Translations under genes and position numbers: made by a program
Source of the DNA: Stappia indica
GTDB lineage: Bacteria > Pseudomonadota > Alphaproteobacteria > Rhizobiales > Stappiaceae
NCBI RefSeq assembly: GCF_020177335.1
Contig: NZ_JAIVMG010000015.1
Span: 47,265 to 111,264, forward strand
Length of the DNA: 64,000 nt
Reading direction: 5' to 3'
Notes under the pieces: generated by a model
The model's input: the letters and a program-made list of their open reading frames with translations, nothing else
Databases searched by the model: none
Told to the model about the DNA's origin: nothing
Shown: positions 17,517 through 26,721 of the stretch, piece by piece
How the letters are laid out: each line of letters opens with the position of its first letter
Numbering within the stretch: position 1 is the first letter of the stretch

Positions 17517-18119
17517 TCAGCAGAAATCGGCCTTCTTCAGCAGGGTGTAGGCCTGGATAATCTCCCGCAACCGATCCTCCGACGACCGGTCGCCGCCATT
17601 GGCATCCGGGTGGTGCCGCTTGACCAGCAGTTTGTAGCGGGCCTTGATTTCCGCCCCGCGCACCTCATGCGCCAGCCCCAGCGTATCGAACGCCCGCGCC
17701 TCCAGCGCCTTCAGTTTGGGCCGGCGAGCCGTCGGCTTGCCGCGCCGCGCCTCGGCCCGGGCGCGGGCCGCCGCGCGCGGGTCGATATCCGACCAGGCCG
17801 CCTGCTGGCCGGCGGCCTTGGCGTTCACCCCCATTTTCCAGGTCGGCCGATGCCCGGTCAGGGCATCGCGCTGGTAGGCGCGCGTCTCGTTGTCGTCCAT
17901 CCCGGAGAAGTAATTGTAGGACTTGTTGTAGGCGCGCACATGCTCAAGGCAGAAATAGTGATAGTCGCCATCGCGGTGTCGCCCCTTGGGCGCGCGATGG
18001 GTGCCGGCCTGCATGCATCCCTCCCACTCGCACACGCGATCGGTCACCGCCTCCTCCTCGGCGCGGCCACGCTTCTTGTTGATGCGGATCCGGTCGAAAA
18101 TGTCGGATGTCACGGTCAT
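17517..18119 (-). CDS. J-domain (DnaJ-like) protein
   Basis: A 200-residue protein with a C-terminal J domain. DTLGLAHEVRGAEIKARYKLLVKRHHPDANGGD contains the essential HPD tripeptide that stimulates DnaK ATPase. The N-terminal 130 residues (CEWEGCMQAGTHRAPKG, YHYFCLEHVRAYNKSYNYF) contain Cys/His that could bind a metal. It lacks the G/F and zinc-finger regions of DnaJ proper. Located between cobS and a divergent bolA gene, an arrangement I recall as common in alphaproteobacteria. Confidence 0.88.
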   Translation of the reverse strand: MTVTSDIFDRIRINKKRGRAEEEAVTDRVCEWEGCMQAGTHRAPKGRHRDGDYHYFCLEHVRAYNKSYNYFSGMDDNETRAYQRDALTGHRPTWKMGVNAKAAGQQAAWSDIDPRAAARARAEARRGKPTARRPKLKALEARAFDTLGLAHEVRGAEIKARYKLLVKRHHPDANGGDRSSEDRLREIIQAYTLLKKADFC

Positions 18120-18254
18120 TCAGTCCATTGCAAGGGCACCAATCCGCCGGGGGCCGGAGGGGCCCGCCGTCGAGGCGGTCTGCATAAATAGGGGGTACGC
18201 GCCCGTTTCGGCAAGGTCTTGACGCGCCCCAATCGCCTGGCGCATGAAGGGCAC

Positions 18255-18563
18255 ATGACCATGCGCGCACAGATCGAGACCCTTCTCGCCCAGAGCTTTT
18301 CGCCCGAGCACCTTGAGGTGATCGACGAATCGGAAAAGCACCACGGCCATGCCGGCTGGCGCGAGGGCGGGGAAACCCATTTCCGGGTCCGCATCGTTGC
18401 CGATGCCTTCGCCGGAAAAAACCGCCTTGCCCGTCACCGCGCGGTCAACGCCTGCCTGAAAGGCCCGCTTGACGCCGGCGTGCATGCCCTGGCGATCGAG
18501 GCCCGCGCCCCCGGCGAAGCCGACCCGCGCGATGCCGCGCGCAGGGTCAACAGCCCCACCTGA
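18255..18563 (+). CDS. BolA family protein
   Basis: A 102-residue BolA-fold protein. KHHGHAGWREGGETHFRVRIVADAFAGKNRLARHRAVNACL is the family core, with the invariant C-terminal-side His (RHRAV) that helps hold Fe-S clusters with monothiol glutaredoxins. The start is ATG 18255 or 18261; GAAGGG precedes both. It likely acts in Fe-S trafficking or as a regulator. It is divergent from the J-domain gene and converges on the CorC/HlyC gene. Confidence 0.88.
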   Translation: MTMRAQIETLLAQSFSPEHLEVIDESEKHHGHAGWREGGETHFRVRIVADAFAGKNRLARHRAVNACLKGPLDAGVHALAIEARAPGEADPRDAARRVNSPT

Positions 18564-18589
18564 GGCAAAGCCCTTGCCGATCCTGGCGC

Positions 18590-19915
18590 CTAGCCGGTCA
18601 CAGCGGCATTCGCCGCCACCGGGCCCTTCGCCGCGCCCGAACCCTGCTGCGCCAAGGGCATGATCCGCAGCCGAGTGATGCGGTTCTTCTGCCGTCCGAG
18701 CACGGTGAAGCGGAAGCCATGGAAGGTGAAGGCCTGCCGCTCTTCCGGGATCATGCGCGCCTCGTGGATCACCAGCCCGGCGATGGTCGTCGCCTCGTCA
18801 TCCGGCAGGCGCCAGTCGACCGCCCGGTTGAGATCGCGGATCGGCACCGACCCATCGACGATGATCGAGCCATCGGGCTGCGGCTTGACGCCCGCCAGTT
18901 CCAGATCGTGCTCGTCGGAAATCTCGCCGACGATTTCCTCCAGGATATCCTCCAGCGTCACCAGCCCCATCACCTCGCCATACTCATCGACGACCAGCGC
19001 GAAATGCGCCTTGCGCTTGAGGAAGGCGTTGAGCTGGTCCTGCAGGCTGGTGGTGTCCGGCACAAACCAGGGCGGCGACACGATTTCGTCGATATCCAGG
19101 CTGTCCGCATCGCCACCGGCACTGGCCAGCGCCCGCAGCAGGTCCTTGGCATGCAGCACGCCGATATAATTGTCGGTCTCCCGGCGCCACAGCGGCAGCC
19201 GGGTATGGGGGCTCTGTAGCGCCTCGCTGACGATCTTCGCCGGCGGATCGTCAGCGTTGAGCGCATTCATGTCGGTGCGGTGTACCATCACATCCGACAC
19301 TTCCAGATCGGCCAGATCCAAGAGGCCGCCGATGCGGTCGCGCTCCGCCTTTACCAGCCCGCCTTCCATGTGCTGGAGATCGACCGTGCCGCGCAATTCC
19401 TCATGCGCCGACAGAACCGCCCGGTTTTCCGACACATCGACACCGAACACTCTGAGGATCGAGCGCACCACCAGTTCGACACCCACCACCACCGGCCCGA
19501 ACAGCACCACCACCCAGCGCACCACCGGAGAAACCGCGATGGCGAAGCGGTCCGGATCGGCGATCGCCCAGGTCTTCGGCAGGACCTCGGAGAAGATCAG
19601 CACCAGCATGGTCATCACCAGGGTGGCATAGACCACGCCGGCATCGCCAAACAGGTTGAGCAGCACATTGGTCGCCAGGGCCGAGGCGAGGATATTGACC
19701 AGATTGTTGCCCAAGAGCAGCGCCCCGATCAGCCGCTCGCGCGCGGCGATCAGCCGGCCGACCACTCCGGCACGGTGCTCGCCGTTCTTTTCCAGTTGCA
19801 GCATCCGCGCGCGAGAGGCCGCCGTCAGCGCCGTTTCCGAGCCGGAAAAGAACCCGGACAGGGCCAAGAGCACGAGGATTGCCAGAACATAGAGCCAGAG
19901 GTTCGCATCACTCAT
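18590..19915 (-). CDS. Hemolysin-like CorC/HlyC (CNNM-type) membrane protein
   Basis: A 441-residue protein with a DUF21 membrane domain (about four segments in residues 1-150), a paired CBS module (residues about 200-330, including VMVHRTDMNALNADDP and VDEYGEVMGLVTLEDILEEIVGEI) and a C-terminal CorC_HlyC transporter-associated domain. Homologues include YtfL/YhdP and CorC-like proteins, thought to move or sense Mg2+ and other divalent cations; the hemolysin label is historical. Its start overlaps the aroB stop by four bases (ATGA), so it is the third gene of an aroK-aroB-corC operon. Confidence 0.9.
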   Translation of the reverse strand: MSDANLWLYVLAILVLLALSGFFSGSETALTAASRARMLQLEKNGEHRAGVVGRLIAARERLIGALLLGNNLVNILASALATNVLLNLFGDAGVVYATLVMTMLVLIFSEVLPKTWAIADPDRFAIAVSPVVRWVVVLFGPVVVGVELVVRSILRVFGVDVSENRAVLSAHEELRGTVDLQHMEGGLVKAERDRIGGLLDLADLEVSDVMVHRTDMNALNADDPPAKIVSEALQSPHTRLPLWRRETDNYIGVLHAKDLLRALASAGGDADSLDIDEIVSPPWFVPDTTSLQDQLNAFLKRKAHFALVVDEYGEVMGLVTLEDILEEIVGEISDEHDLELAGVKPQPDGSIIVDGSVPIRDLNRAVDWRLPDDEATTIAGLVIHEARMIPEERQAFTFHGFRFTVLGRQKNRITRLRIMPLAQQGSGAAKGPVAANAAVTG

Positions 19916-21081
19916 CGGAGGGTACCCTCACGTTGCAGTTCCCGCGTCAGGAACTCCCGCACCCGCTCCGGATCGACGCCGCGTTCCACGAAGGCCTCGC
20001 CGATGCCGCGCACCAGAACGAAGGTCAGCGCCCCACGGGACACCTTCTTGTCCTGGGCCATGATGTCGAGAAACGTCTCCGCCGGCGGCATCTGCCCGGG
20101 AATGTCGGCCAGGGTGGTCGGCAAGCCGACCGCCGTCAGATGGGCCTCCACCCGCGCCACGTCCTCCGGCGGGCACAGCCCAAGTTCCACCGAGAAATCG
20201 AAGGCCATGCGCATGCCGATGGCCACGCCCTCGCCATGCACCAGCCGCGCGCCATCATAGGCGACCACCGCTTCCATCGCATGGCCGAAGGTATGCCCGA
20301 GATTGAGCAGCGCCCGCCGCCCCGCCTCGCGTTCGTCATCGGCCACCACCGCCGCCTTTGCCCGGCAGGAAGCGGCCACCGCCTCTTCCCGCTCCGGACC
20401 GCCGGCGAACACGGCCGCGTGGTTGGCCTCCAGCCAGGAGAAGAACCCGGCGTCGCCGAGCAGGCCGTATTTCGCCACCTCCGCATAGCCGGCGCGGAAC
20501 TCCCGTGGCGACAGGGTGTCGAGCACCGCGGTATCGGCGATGACGAGGCTCGGCTGATGAAACGCGCCGATCAGGTTCTTGCCATGGCGCGCATTGATCC
20601 CGGTCTTGCCGCCGACGGAGGAATCCACCTGGGCCAGCAGGCTGGTCGGCAACTGGACGAAGGGCATGCCGCGCCGCACGCTGGCGGCGACGAACCCGGC
20701 AAGGTCGCCGACGACACCGCCGCCGAGCGCGATCACCACGTCGCCCCGTTCCAGTTTCGCATCAAGCACCCGTTCGCACACCGTCTCGAACATGGCAAAG
20801 CGCTTGCTGGCCTCGCCGGCGGGAATGGTGATCACCTCATGGCCGATCCCGGCCGCATCGAGGGACGCGCGCACCGCCTCCAGATGCAGCCCCGCCACGG
20901 TCTCGTCGGTGACGATCGCCGCCCGGCTGCCCGGCAGCACCTCGGCGATCCTGCGTCCCGCTTCGGCAAGCGCGCCCCGGCCGATGACGATGTCATAGCT
21001 GCGCGCGCCGAGATCGACCGGCACCCGCGTCAGGCCGCAGGCTTCAGCATCGACGGCATCAAGGGGAACATTGGCGACCAT
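19912..21081 (-). CDS. aroB: 3-dehydroquinate synthase
   Basis: Second enzyme of the shikimate pathway, converting DAHP to 3-dehydroquinate with NAD+ and a divalent metal. The 389-residue sequence has GGGVVGDLAGFVAASVRRG (NAD/metal loop), QLPTSLLAQVDSSVGGKTGIN, and the zinc-ligand histidines in NLGHTFGHAME and LVHGEGVAIGM. ATG 21081 with AAAGGA upstream is preferred over a TTG at 21111. It follows aroK by 26 bases. Confidence 0.96.
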   Translation of the reverse strand: MVANVPLDAVDAEACGLTRVPVDLGARSYDIVIGRGALAEAGRRIAEVLPGSRAAIVTDETVAGLHLEAVRASLDAAGIGHEVITIPAGEASKRFAMFETVCERVLDAKLERGDVVIALGGGVVGDLAGFVAASVRRGMPFVQLPTSLLAQVDSSVGGKTGINARHGKNLIGAFHQPSLVIADTAVLDTLSPREFRAGYAEVAKYGLLGDAGFFSWLEANHAAVFAGGPEREEAVAASCRAKAAVVADDEREAGRRALLNLGHTFGHAMEAVVAYDGARLVHGEGVAIGMRMAFDFSVELGLCPPEDVARVEAHLTAVGLPTTLADIPGQMPPAETFLDIMAQDKKVSRGALTFVLVRGIGEAFVERGVDPERVREFLTRELQREGTLR

Positions 21082-21107
21082 TGGAACTATCGATCCTTTC
21101 AAGTGTT

Positions 21108-21707
21108 TCAATCCTGTGCCGGCGGAAGGCCCAGATGCCCCTCCAGCGCGACGACAATATCATTCATCACCGTCTCATGCGGCACATCGCGAGACCAGAC
21201 CGCAAGATCGGCGAGCGCATAAACCGGTTCGCGCTCCTCCAGGAGCCGGCGCAAAACCCCTTCCGGATCCGGATCCTGCAGCAAGGGGCGGGTGCCCCTG
21301 CGGCGAACCCGCTGCATCACCACCTGCAACTCGGCGCGCAGCCAGACGGAAATGCCCGCCTTGCGCACCTCCTCGCGGGTTTCCGCGTTCATGAAGGCAC
21401 CGCCCCCGGTGGCCAGCACCTGCGGCCCGCTCTTCAACAGTCGGGCGATCACCCGCTGTTCGCCCGCCCGGAAATAAGCCTCGCCATGCTGGGCGAAAAT
21501 CTCCGAGATGGTCTGGTTCGCGGCCGCCTCGATTTCGGTATCGGCATCGACGAACGGCAGGTCGATCGCCTGCGCCAGCCGGCGGCCGACGCTCGACTTG
21601 CCGCACCCCATGATACCGACCAGCACGATGGAGCGCGTGCCCAGCGCCGCCGTCAGGCGCGCAACCCGATCCCGGTCCAGGTCTTTCCTCACTGCGGACG
21701 TTTGCAC
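21108..21707 (-). CDS. aroK: Shikimate kinase
   Basis: Phosphorylates shikimate with ATP. Walker A is GIMGCGKSSVGRR, the shikimate-binding DTEIE and R (YFRAGEQRV) are present, GGGAFM is the Walker-B-like glycine loop, and RPLLQ carries the lid arginine. The GTG at 21707 is chosen because GGGAGAGG lies just upstream and gives 199 residues, the family length. An ATG at 21794 would add 29 non-conserved residues. First gene of the aroK-aroB unit; divergent from a small membrane protein. Confidence 0.93.
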   Translation of the reverse strand: MQTSAVRKDLDRDRVARLTAALGTRSIVLVGIMGCGKSSVGRRLAQAIDLPFVDADTEIEAAANQTISEIFAQHGEAYFRAGEQRVIARLLKSGPQVLATGGGAFMNAETREEVRKAGISVWLRAELQVVMQRVRRRGTRPLLQDPDPEGVLRRLLEEREPVYALADLAVWSRDVPHETVMNDIVVALEGHLGLPPAQD

Positions 21708-21916
21708 CGCGCCTCTCCCTGAAACATCTGCCCCGCTTTGACCGTGTCGCGCCGGTGCTGTCAAGGTCAGCCCCCGGCCATCCCACGTGGACATAATGTC
21801 TGCCAAGGCGGATCGCCTTGTTTTTCTTGCATCGCCCGTCCGGTTTGGCCACATACTTGCGCAGCGACCGCACGCCCCTCTGCCTGGCGGCGACACCGGA
21901 CCACCACGGATCCCGA

Positions 21917-22060
21917 ATGCCCACACTTTCCCGATTGCTGTTCGTCCTTGTGCTGCTTGGCGGTCTCGCGGTCGCCGCCGTGTATGGCCTGGCGACCTTT
22001 GTCGAGCCATCCCAGCGCGACATCACCGTTCGCGTGCAGATGGACGGGTTCGGCCGCTGA
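21917..22060 (+). CDS. Small single-pass membrane protein (47 aa) upstream of xerD
   Basis: A 47-residue ORF: one N-terminal hydrophobic helix (LLFVLVLLGGLAVAAVYGLATF) followed by a short charged tail containing FVEPSQRDITVRVQ. I recall a similar FVEP..RE.TV tail in small proteins encoded between aroK and xerD in Rhizobiales, which supports it as real, but this is from memory. Databases often mislabel such proteins. It is 51 bases before xerD on the same strand. Function unknown. Confidence 0.6.
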   Translation: MPTLSRLLFVLVLLGGLAVAAVYGLATFVEPSQRDITVRVQMDGFGR

Positions 22061-22111
22061 CAGCGGTCAAACGGGGACACCCCGCGACCGAACGGGAACA
22101 GGAGACCCGAC

Positions 22112-23062
22112 GTGGCCGATAACAGCCGCCATCTGGAAACCTTTCTGGAAATGCTCTCCGCCGAACGGGGCGCGGCGGCAAACACGCTGGAAAGCTACCG
22201 GCGCGATCTTGAGGATTTCGCCGAGTTCGCCGGCGCCAATGCCACCACCCTCCTTGGCGCGAACACGGAGACGATCACCGCCTATCTCGGCGATCTGACC
22301 CACCGCGGCTTTGCCGCCAGCTCGCAGGCCCGGCGCCTGTCGGCACTGCGCCAGTTCTACAAGCACCTTTACGCAGATGGCCTGCGCGGCGACGATCCGA
22401 CCCGCGCGGTGCTCGCGCCGAAAAAGCGCGCCGCCCTGCCCAAGGTGCTCAGCGTCGACGACGTGGACCTGTTGCTCAAGACCGCCGAGGCGGAAGCGCG
22501 AGCCGGCGGGGCGACCCCAGCGGCGGCGCTGCGGGCGCGGCGCCTGCACACACTGCTGGAAGTGCTCTATGCCACCGGCCTGCGGGTGTCGGAACTCGTC
22601 GCCCTGCCGCTGTCGGCTGCCCTGCGCGACGAGCGGCTGATCACCGTCAGCGGCAAGGGCAACAAGGAACGGGCCGTGCCACTCAGCCCGGCCGCGCGTA
22701 ACGCAATGCGCGCCTATGTCGCCGAACGCCAGGCGCTCGAAGGTCCAAGATCGAAGGGTCAGACGGGCAGCCGCTGGCTGTTTCCCTCCCATGGCGAGAG
22801 CGGTCATTTCACGCGCCAGGCCTTTGCCCGCGACCTGAAGGCGCTGGCGGCGCGCGCCGGCCTCGACCCGCGCCTTCTCAGCCCGCATGTGCTGCGCCAC
22901 GCCTTCGCCTCGCATCTCTTGCAGAATGGCGCCGATCTCAGGGTGGTACAACAGTTGCTGGGTCATGCGGATATTTCCACCACCCAGATATACACCCATG
23001 TGCTCGACGAGCGCCTGCGCGCGCTCGTCGAAGAGCATCACCCGCTGGCAAGCGGCACCTGA
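22112..23062 (+). CDS. xerD: Tyrosine recombinase XerD
   Basis: Site-specific recombinase that with XerC resolves chromosome dimers at dif. The 316 residues comprise an N-terminal SAM-like core-binding domain and a C-terminal catalytic domain with the full set R158 (TGLRVSEL), K182 (SGKGNKER), H259 and R262 ([10 protein letters not shown]), H285 (LLGHADIS) and Y294 (QIYTHV). The start is a GTG at 22112 preceded by GGAG. It is a chromosomal XerD rather than an integron or phage integrase: no attachment-site repeats flank it. Confidence 0.93.
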   Translation: MADNSRHLETFLEMLSAERGAAANTLESYRRDLEDFAEFAGANATTLLGANTETITAYLGDLTHRGFAASSQARRLSALRQFYKHLYADGLRGDDPTRAVLAPKKRAALPKVLSVDDVDLLLKTAEAEARAGGATPAAALRARRLHTLLEVLYATGLRVSELVALPLSAALRDERLITVSGKGNKERAVPLSPAARNAMRAYVAERQALEGPRSKGQTGSRWLFPSHGESGHFTRQAFARDLKALAARAGLDPRLLSPHVLRHAFASHLLQNGADLRVVQQLLGHADISTTQIYTHVLDERLRALVEEHHPLASGT

Positions 23063-23087
23063 CCGGCGCCGCCGCCATTGGGTCCGA

Positions 23088-24140
23088 TCACTTCGGCATC
23101 AGCACCCAGTAATCGAAGTCGAGGATCACCGCCGGGTCATAGGCGCCATCCGCGCCCTTGCCGGGAAAATCGGCGCAGGGGCGATCCTTGGTGGCCAGAG
23201 TGCGCAAACGCACTGCTCCCACATCGTCGCGCCCGGAAATATCGGAGGTTTCAAGCACTTCCGACCAGGCATAGACCGTATCGCCGGCAAACAGCGGCGC
23301 CACATGGCGGCCTGCGTTGATCCCCGCGACATGGAACGCATTGGCCAGGCCGTTGAAGGACAGCGCCCGGGCCAGCGAAATCACATGGCCGCCATAGATC
23401 AGCCGGCGGCCGAACCGTCCCTGGCCTTCCGAATGCTGGTTGAAATGCACCTTCGCCGTGTTCTGGTAGAGCCGGGTGGCGATCTGGTGTTCCGCCTCCT
23501 CCACGGTCATGCCGTCCACATGGTCGATCCGCTCGCCGGCCACATAGTCGCCGAACCGGTGCGACGCGCCCGACAGATCCGTGTCCCAGGCCGTGTTGTC
23601 GATCAGCGGGCAGGCGTCACCCAGCGCGTCGGGCACGATCGCATCCGGCAGATCCGGCACCACCGGCATCGGCGCCGGCGCCGACGGGTCGCGCTTGCGC
23701 ACCATCACCCAGCGCACATAGTCGAGCACCTCGGTGCCATCGTCCTTGTAGCCGGTGGAACGCACATAGACGACACCGGTCTTGCCGTTGGAGTTCTCCT
23801 TCAGGCCAATCACCTCCGACACCGCCGACAGGCTGTCGCCGGGATAGACCGGGGCCAGGAAGCGCCCGCCGGCATAGCCCAGATTGGCCACCGCGTTCAG
23901 CGAGATATCCGGCACGGTCTTGCCGAAGACGATGTGGAACACCAGAAGGTCATCCGCCGGCGCCGCCGGATAGTTCAGCGCGCGCGCGAACGCGGCCGAG
24001 GATTGCACGGCGAAACGCGAGCCATAAAGCGCGGTGTAGAGCGCGCTGTCTCCCTCCGTGACCGTGCGCGGCGTCGCGTGCCGGATCACCTGCCCAACGT
24101 AGAAGTCCTCAAAGAAATTGCCCGGATTGGTCTTGCTCAA
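23088..24140 (-). CDS. mch: Mesaconyl-CoA hydratase (ethylmalonyl-CoA pathway)
   Basis: MaoC-type double hotdog hydratase converting mesaconyl-CoA to beta-methylmalyl-CoA in the ethylmalonyl-CoA pathway. The N-terminus SKTNPGNFFEDFYVGQ, LLVFHIVFGKTVPDISLNA, NLGYAGGRF, YVRWVMVRKRDPSAPAP, VHFNQHSEGQGRFGRRLIYGGHVISLARALSFNGLAN and TLATKDRPCADFP agree closely with what I recall of the Rhodobacter enzyme. The gene appears to start at a TTG (24140) with GGAAGGA upstream, since no ATG or GTG lies near the conserved N-terminus; a 380-residue frame from further upstream is unlikely. 350 residues, family length. Confidence 0.92.
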   Translation of the reverse strand: MSKTNPGNFFEDFYVGQVIRHATPRTVTEGDSALYTALYGSRFAVQSSAAFARALNYPAAPADDLLVFHIVFGKTVPDISLNAVANLGYAGGRFLAPVYPGDSLSAVSEVIGLKENSNGKTGVVYVRSTGYKDDGTEVLDYVRWVMVRKRDPSAPAPMPVVPDLPDAIVPDALGDACPLIDNTAWDTDLSGASHRFGDYVAGERIDHVDGMTVEEAEHQIATRLYQNTAKVHFNQHSEGQGRFGRRLIYGGHVISLARALSFNGLANAFHVAGINAGRHVAPLFAGDTVYAWSEVLETSDISGRDDVGAVRLRTLATKDRPCADFPGKGADGAYDPAVILDFDYWVLMPK

Positions 24141-24342
24141 CGCCTGTTCCTTCCCTCGCCAACACCCATCTTCCGGGCCGGCCCCTTTTTCGCAGTGCCG
24201 CATTTGACCGCCTGTTTCACCGCAGCGCAATACGAACTTGGAACAATTCCCGCTCCCCCATCTGGACGTTACCCCGACTTGACCTTACGTTCCGGCCATC
24301 AGTCACGGGGCCCGGACGCCGGGCCCAGAATGGGGATTTCGC

Positions 24343-25047
24343 ATGGCCAACGAACACTCCACCGGCGCCGAAACGCCTTCGGACGGCGCCGCACCTTCCG
24401 GTTTTCCCGATCTCCTTCTGGACGGATACCGCAACTACCTGGACCAGGCGCACGCACCGCACCGCCACAGCTACGAAAAGCTTGCCCTTTATGGCCAGCA
24501 GCCCGAGGTGATGGTGGTGTCCTGCTGCGACAGCCGGGTCACCCCGGAGGGTATCTTCGGCGCCGGCCCCGGCGAATTGTTCGTGGTCCGCAATGTCGCC
24601 AATCTGGTGCCGCCCTACGCGCCGGACGATGACTACCATTCCACCAGTGCCGCCCTCGAATTCGCCGTCCAGGCGCTGCGGGTCAAACACATCGTCGTGA
24701 TGGGCCATGGCCAGTGCGGCGGCGTGAAGGCCTTCCTCAACCAGAATTCCGTTCCGCTTTCGCCGGGCGATTTCATCGGCAAATGGATGACCCTGCTGGA
24801 GCCGGCGGCCAAGTTCCAATGCCTGCCGCTGGAGCGGGAAGAGGATCCGCAGCTCGCCCTTGAATACGCCGGCGTGCGCCAGTCGCTGGAAAACCTGCGC
24901 TCCTTCCCGTGCGTCCGGATCCTTGAGGAAAAAGGCCGGCTCGCCCTGCATGGCTCCTGGTTCGACATCGGCTCGGGCGAATTGCGCCTGCTCGATCCGG
25001 CCACCGGCCGCTTCCAGGCCGCCTTCGGCTCGCCGGCCGGAACCTGA
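24343..25047 (+). CDS. Beta-class carbonic anhydrase
   Basis: Zinc enzyme interconverting CO2 and bicarbonate. The 234-residue sequence has the zinc/dyad motif CCDSRVTP and the distal HGQCGG that supplies the His and Cys ligands, with the usual GELFVVRNVANLVPP segment between. Cytosolic, no signal peptide. Divergent from mch (about 200 bases between starts). Bicarbonate supply for the carboxylating crotonyl-CoA enzyme is a plausible but unproven link, since that enzyme uses CO2. Confidence 0.93.
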   Translation: MANEHSTGAETPSDGAAPSGFPDLLLDGYRNYLDQAHAPHRHSYEKLALYGQQPEVMVVSCCDSRVTPEGIFGAGPGELFVVRNVANLVPPYAPDDDYHSTSAALEFAVQALRVKHIVVMGHGQCGGVKAFLNQNSVPLSPGDFIGKWMTLLEPAAKFQCLPLEREEDPQLALEYAGVRQSLENLRSFPCVRILEEKGRLALHGSWFDIGSGELRLLDPATGRFQAAFGSPAGT

Positions 25048-25150
25048 CGCCCAGCAGGCGGGCTGGGGCTGGCATCTCCCCCCGCCAAGTCCCGGGTGGC
25101 GCACGGAAAATTAAGGCTCTTGGCCTAGGTTCTGTCGACGCCACCCTGGA

Positions 25151-26599
25151 ATGGAGCCGCTGTTGTTGCGCCTGTCCCTGCTGACATGGTCCGAACGTGT
25201 TCTGCCCGCGGCCCTTTTCCGGCGCTTTCGGCCTCTGCTTGAGCATGCCGATGCGATCCTGACCGGCGACCGGGACACCTTCCGCGCCCAGCGCATGGCA
25301 CTGATCATCTTTGCCGTGCGCGTGCTTGGCGCCGTTGTCGCCTACGCCTCCCAGGTCATTCTGGCACGGCTGATGGGCGGTCACGAATACGGCATCTATG
25401 TTGTCGTCTGGACCCTGGTGGTCGTGCTCGGCATCTTCGCGCCGCTCGGCTTTTCCTCCTCCGTCCTGCGCCTCATCCCCGAATATCGGGCCCACAGCAC
25501 CCCGGCCCGGCTCAACGCCCTGCTGCTCGGCAGCCGCATGGTCGGCGGGCTTGCCGCGACAGGGATCGCCGCCACCGGCATGCTGGCCGTCTGGCTGCTC
25601 GGCGACCTGGTCACCTCGTATTATGTCCTGCCGCTGTTTCTCGGCGCGGTCTGCCTGCCGCTGTTCACCATCGGCAGCATTCAGGATGGCATCGCCCGGG
25701 CCTATGACTGGCCGTTGCTGGCCATGTTGCCGACCTTCATCTGGCGGCCCCTTCTGCTCCTCGGCGGGCTGTCCCTGGCGATCTGGGCCGGCGCACCGGC
25801 AAGCGCCGAAACCGCCTGCCTCATCGCCATTCTCTCCACCTGGTCGATCGCCCTTCTGCAGATGCTCGTGCTCCAGCGAGCCTTGAAGCCGCAACCGCCA
25901 CGCCTGCCCGCCCGCGACAACTGGACCCTTCGCCTCTGGCTGAAGATTTCCCTGCCGATCCTGCTGGTCGAGGGCTTCTTCCAGTTGATCACCAGTGCCG
26001 ATGTGGTGCTGGTCAGCCTGTGGCGCCCACCCGATGAGGTGGCGATCTATTTCGCTGCCTCGAAAACCCCGGCCATTGCCCATTTCGTCTATTTCGCGGT
26101 CCGCTCCGCGACAGCGCACCGCTTTTCCGACCTGTTTCACAAGGGCGATCACGCGGCCCTTGCAACCCTCGCCGGCAAGACCGCCCGCTGGACCTTCTGG
26201 CCCACCCTTGGCCTCTGCCTGCTGCTGGCGGCGGTCGGCCCGTTCCTGCTTGCCCTGTTCGGCCCGGGCTTCGAAAGCGGCTATCCGGTGATGCTGATCC
26301 TGCTTGCTGGCGTGCTCGCGCGGGCCTCCGTCGGGCCCGTCGATGCGCTCCTGACCATGGCCGATCAGCAGAACCGCTGCGCTATCGTCTATGCGCTGAC
26401 CTTCGCCCTCAACATCACCCTCAATATCCTGCTCATTCCCCGGTTCGGCATTCTGGGTGCCGCCATCGCCACCAGCATCGCCATGTGCTTCGAGGCCGCC
26501 GCACTCTGCCATCAGGCCCACACCCGGCTCGGTCTGCGCACCTTCGTATGGACCGTCACCCGCAGAACCACACCGTACGAGCCTCGCGAGCAGGATTAA
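25151..26599 (+). CDS. Oligosaccharide flippase / polysaccharide biosynthesis membrane protein
   Basis: A 482-residue integral membrane protein with about 12-14 hydrophobic segments, of the MOP (Wzx/MurJ-like) superfamily. GAVVAYASQVILARLMGGHEYGIYVVVWTLVV matches the N-terminal helices of Wzx-type lipid-linked sugar flippases, and LLEGFFQLITSADVVLVSLW-like sequence starts the second half. It is followed by a CelD-like acetyltransferase gene, so the two may serve one cell-surface polysaccharide. No glycosyltransferases are adjacent. Confidence 0.8.
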   Translation: MEPLLLRLSLLTWSERVLPAALFRRFRPLLEHADAILTGDRDTFRAQRMALIIFAVRVLGAVVAYASQVILARLMGGHEYGIYVVVWTLVVVLGIFAPLGFSSSVLRLIPEYRAHSTPARLNALLLGSRMVGGLAATGIAATGMLAVWLLGDLVTSYYVLPLFLGAVCLPLFTIGSIQDGIARAYDWPLLAMLPTFIWRPLLLLGGLSLAIWAGAPASAETACLIAILSTWSIALLQMLVLQRALKPQPPRLPARDNWTLRLWLKISLPILLVEGFFQLITSADVVLVSLWRPPDEVAIYFAASKTPAIAHFVYFAVRSATAHRFSDLFHKGDHAALATLAGKTARWTFWPTLGLCLLLAAVGPFLLALFGPGFESGYPVMLILLAGVLARASVGPVDALLTMADQQNRCAIVYALTFALNITLNILLIPRFGILGAAIATSIAMCFEAAALCHQAHTRLGLRTFVWTVTRRTTPYEPREQD

Positions 26600-26613
26600 C
26601 CACCGCCAACCAA

Positions 26614-26638
26614 AAACCGCCAGAAACCGCCAGAAACC
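26614..26638. repeat. Short tandem repeat, unit AAACCGCCAG, about 2.5 copies
   Basis: AAACCGCCAG occurs at 26614-26623 and 26624-26633 and partly beyond, in the gap after the flippase gene. Probably a chance or slippage product; no role is suggested. Confidence 0.5.
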
Positions 26639-26721
26639 GATGAAGAGTGTGGCATGATCGCCTCTGCAATCACCCCGCGTTGTCTGTCCCTTTCCCCGGG
26701 GCGGCCGGAAGGATCGGTCCA

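Noticed and set aside
22112..23062. Possible phage or integron integrase
   Set aside because: The sequence and neighbours fit chromosomal XerD; there are no attachment repeats, cassettes or phage genes.
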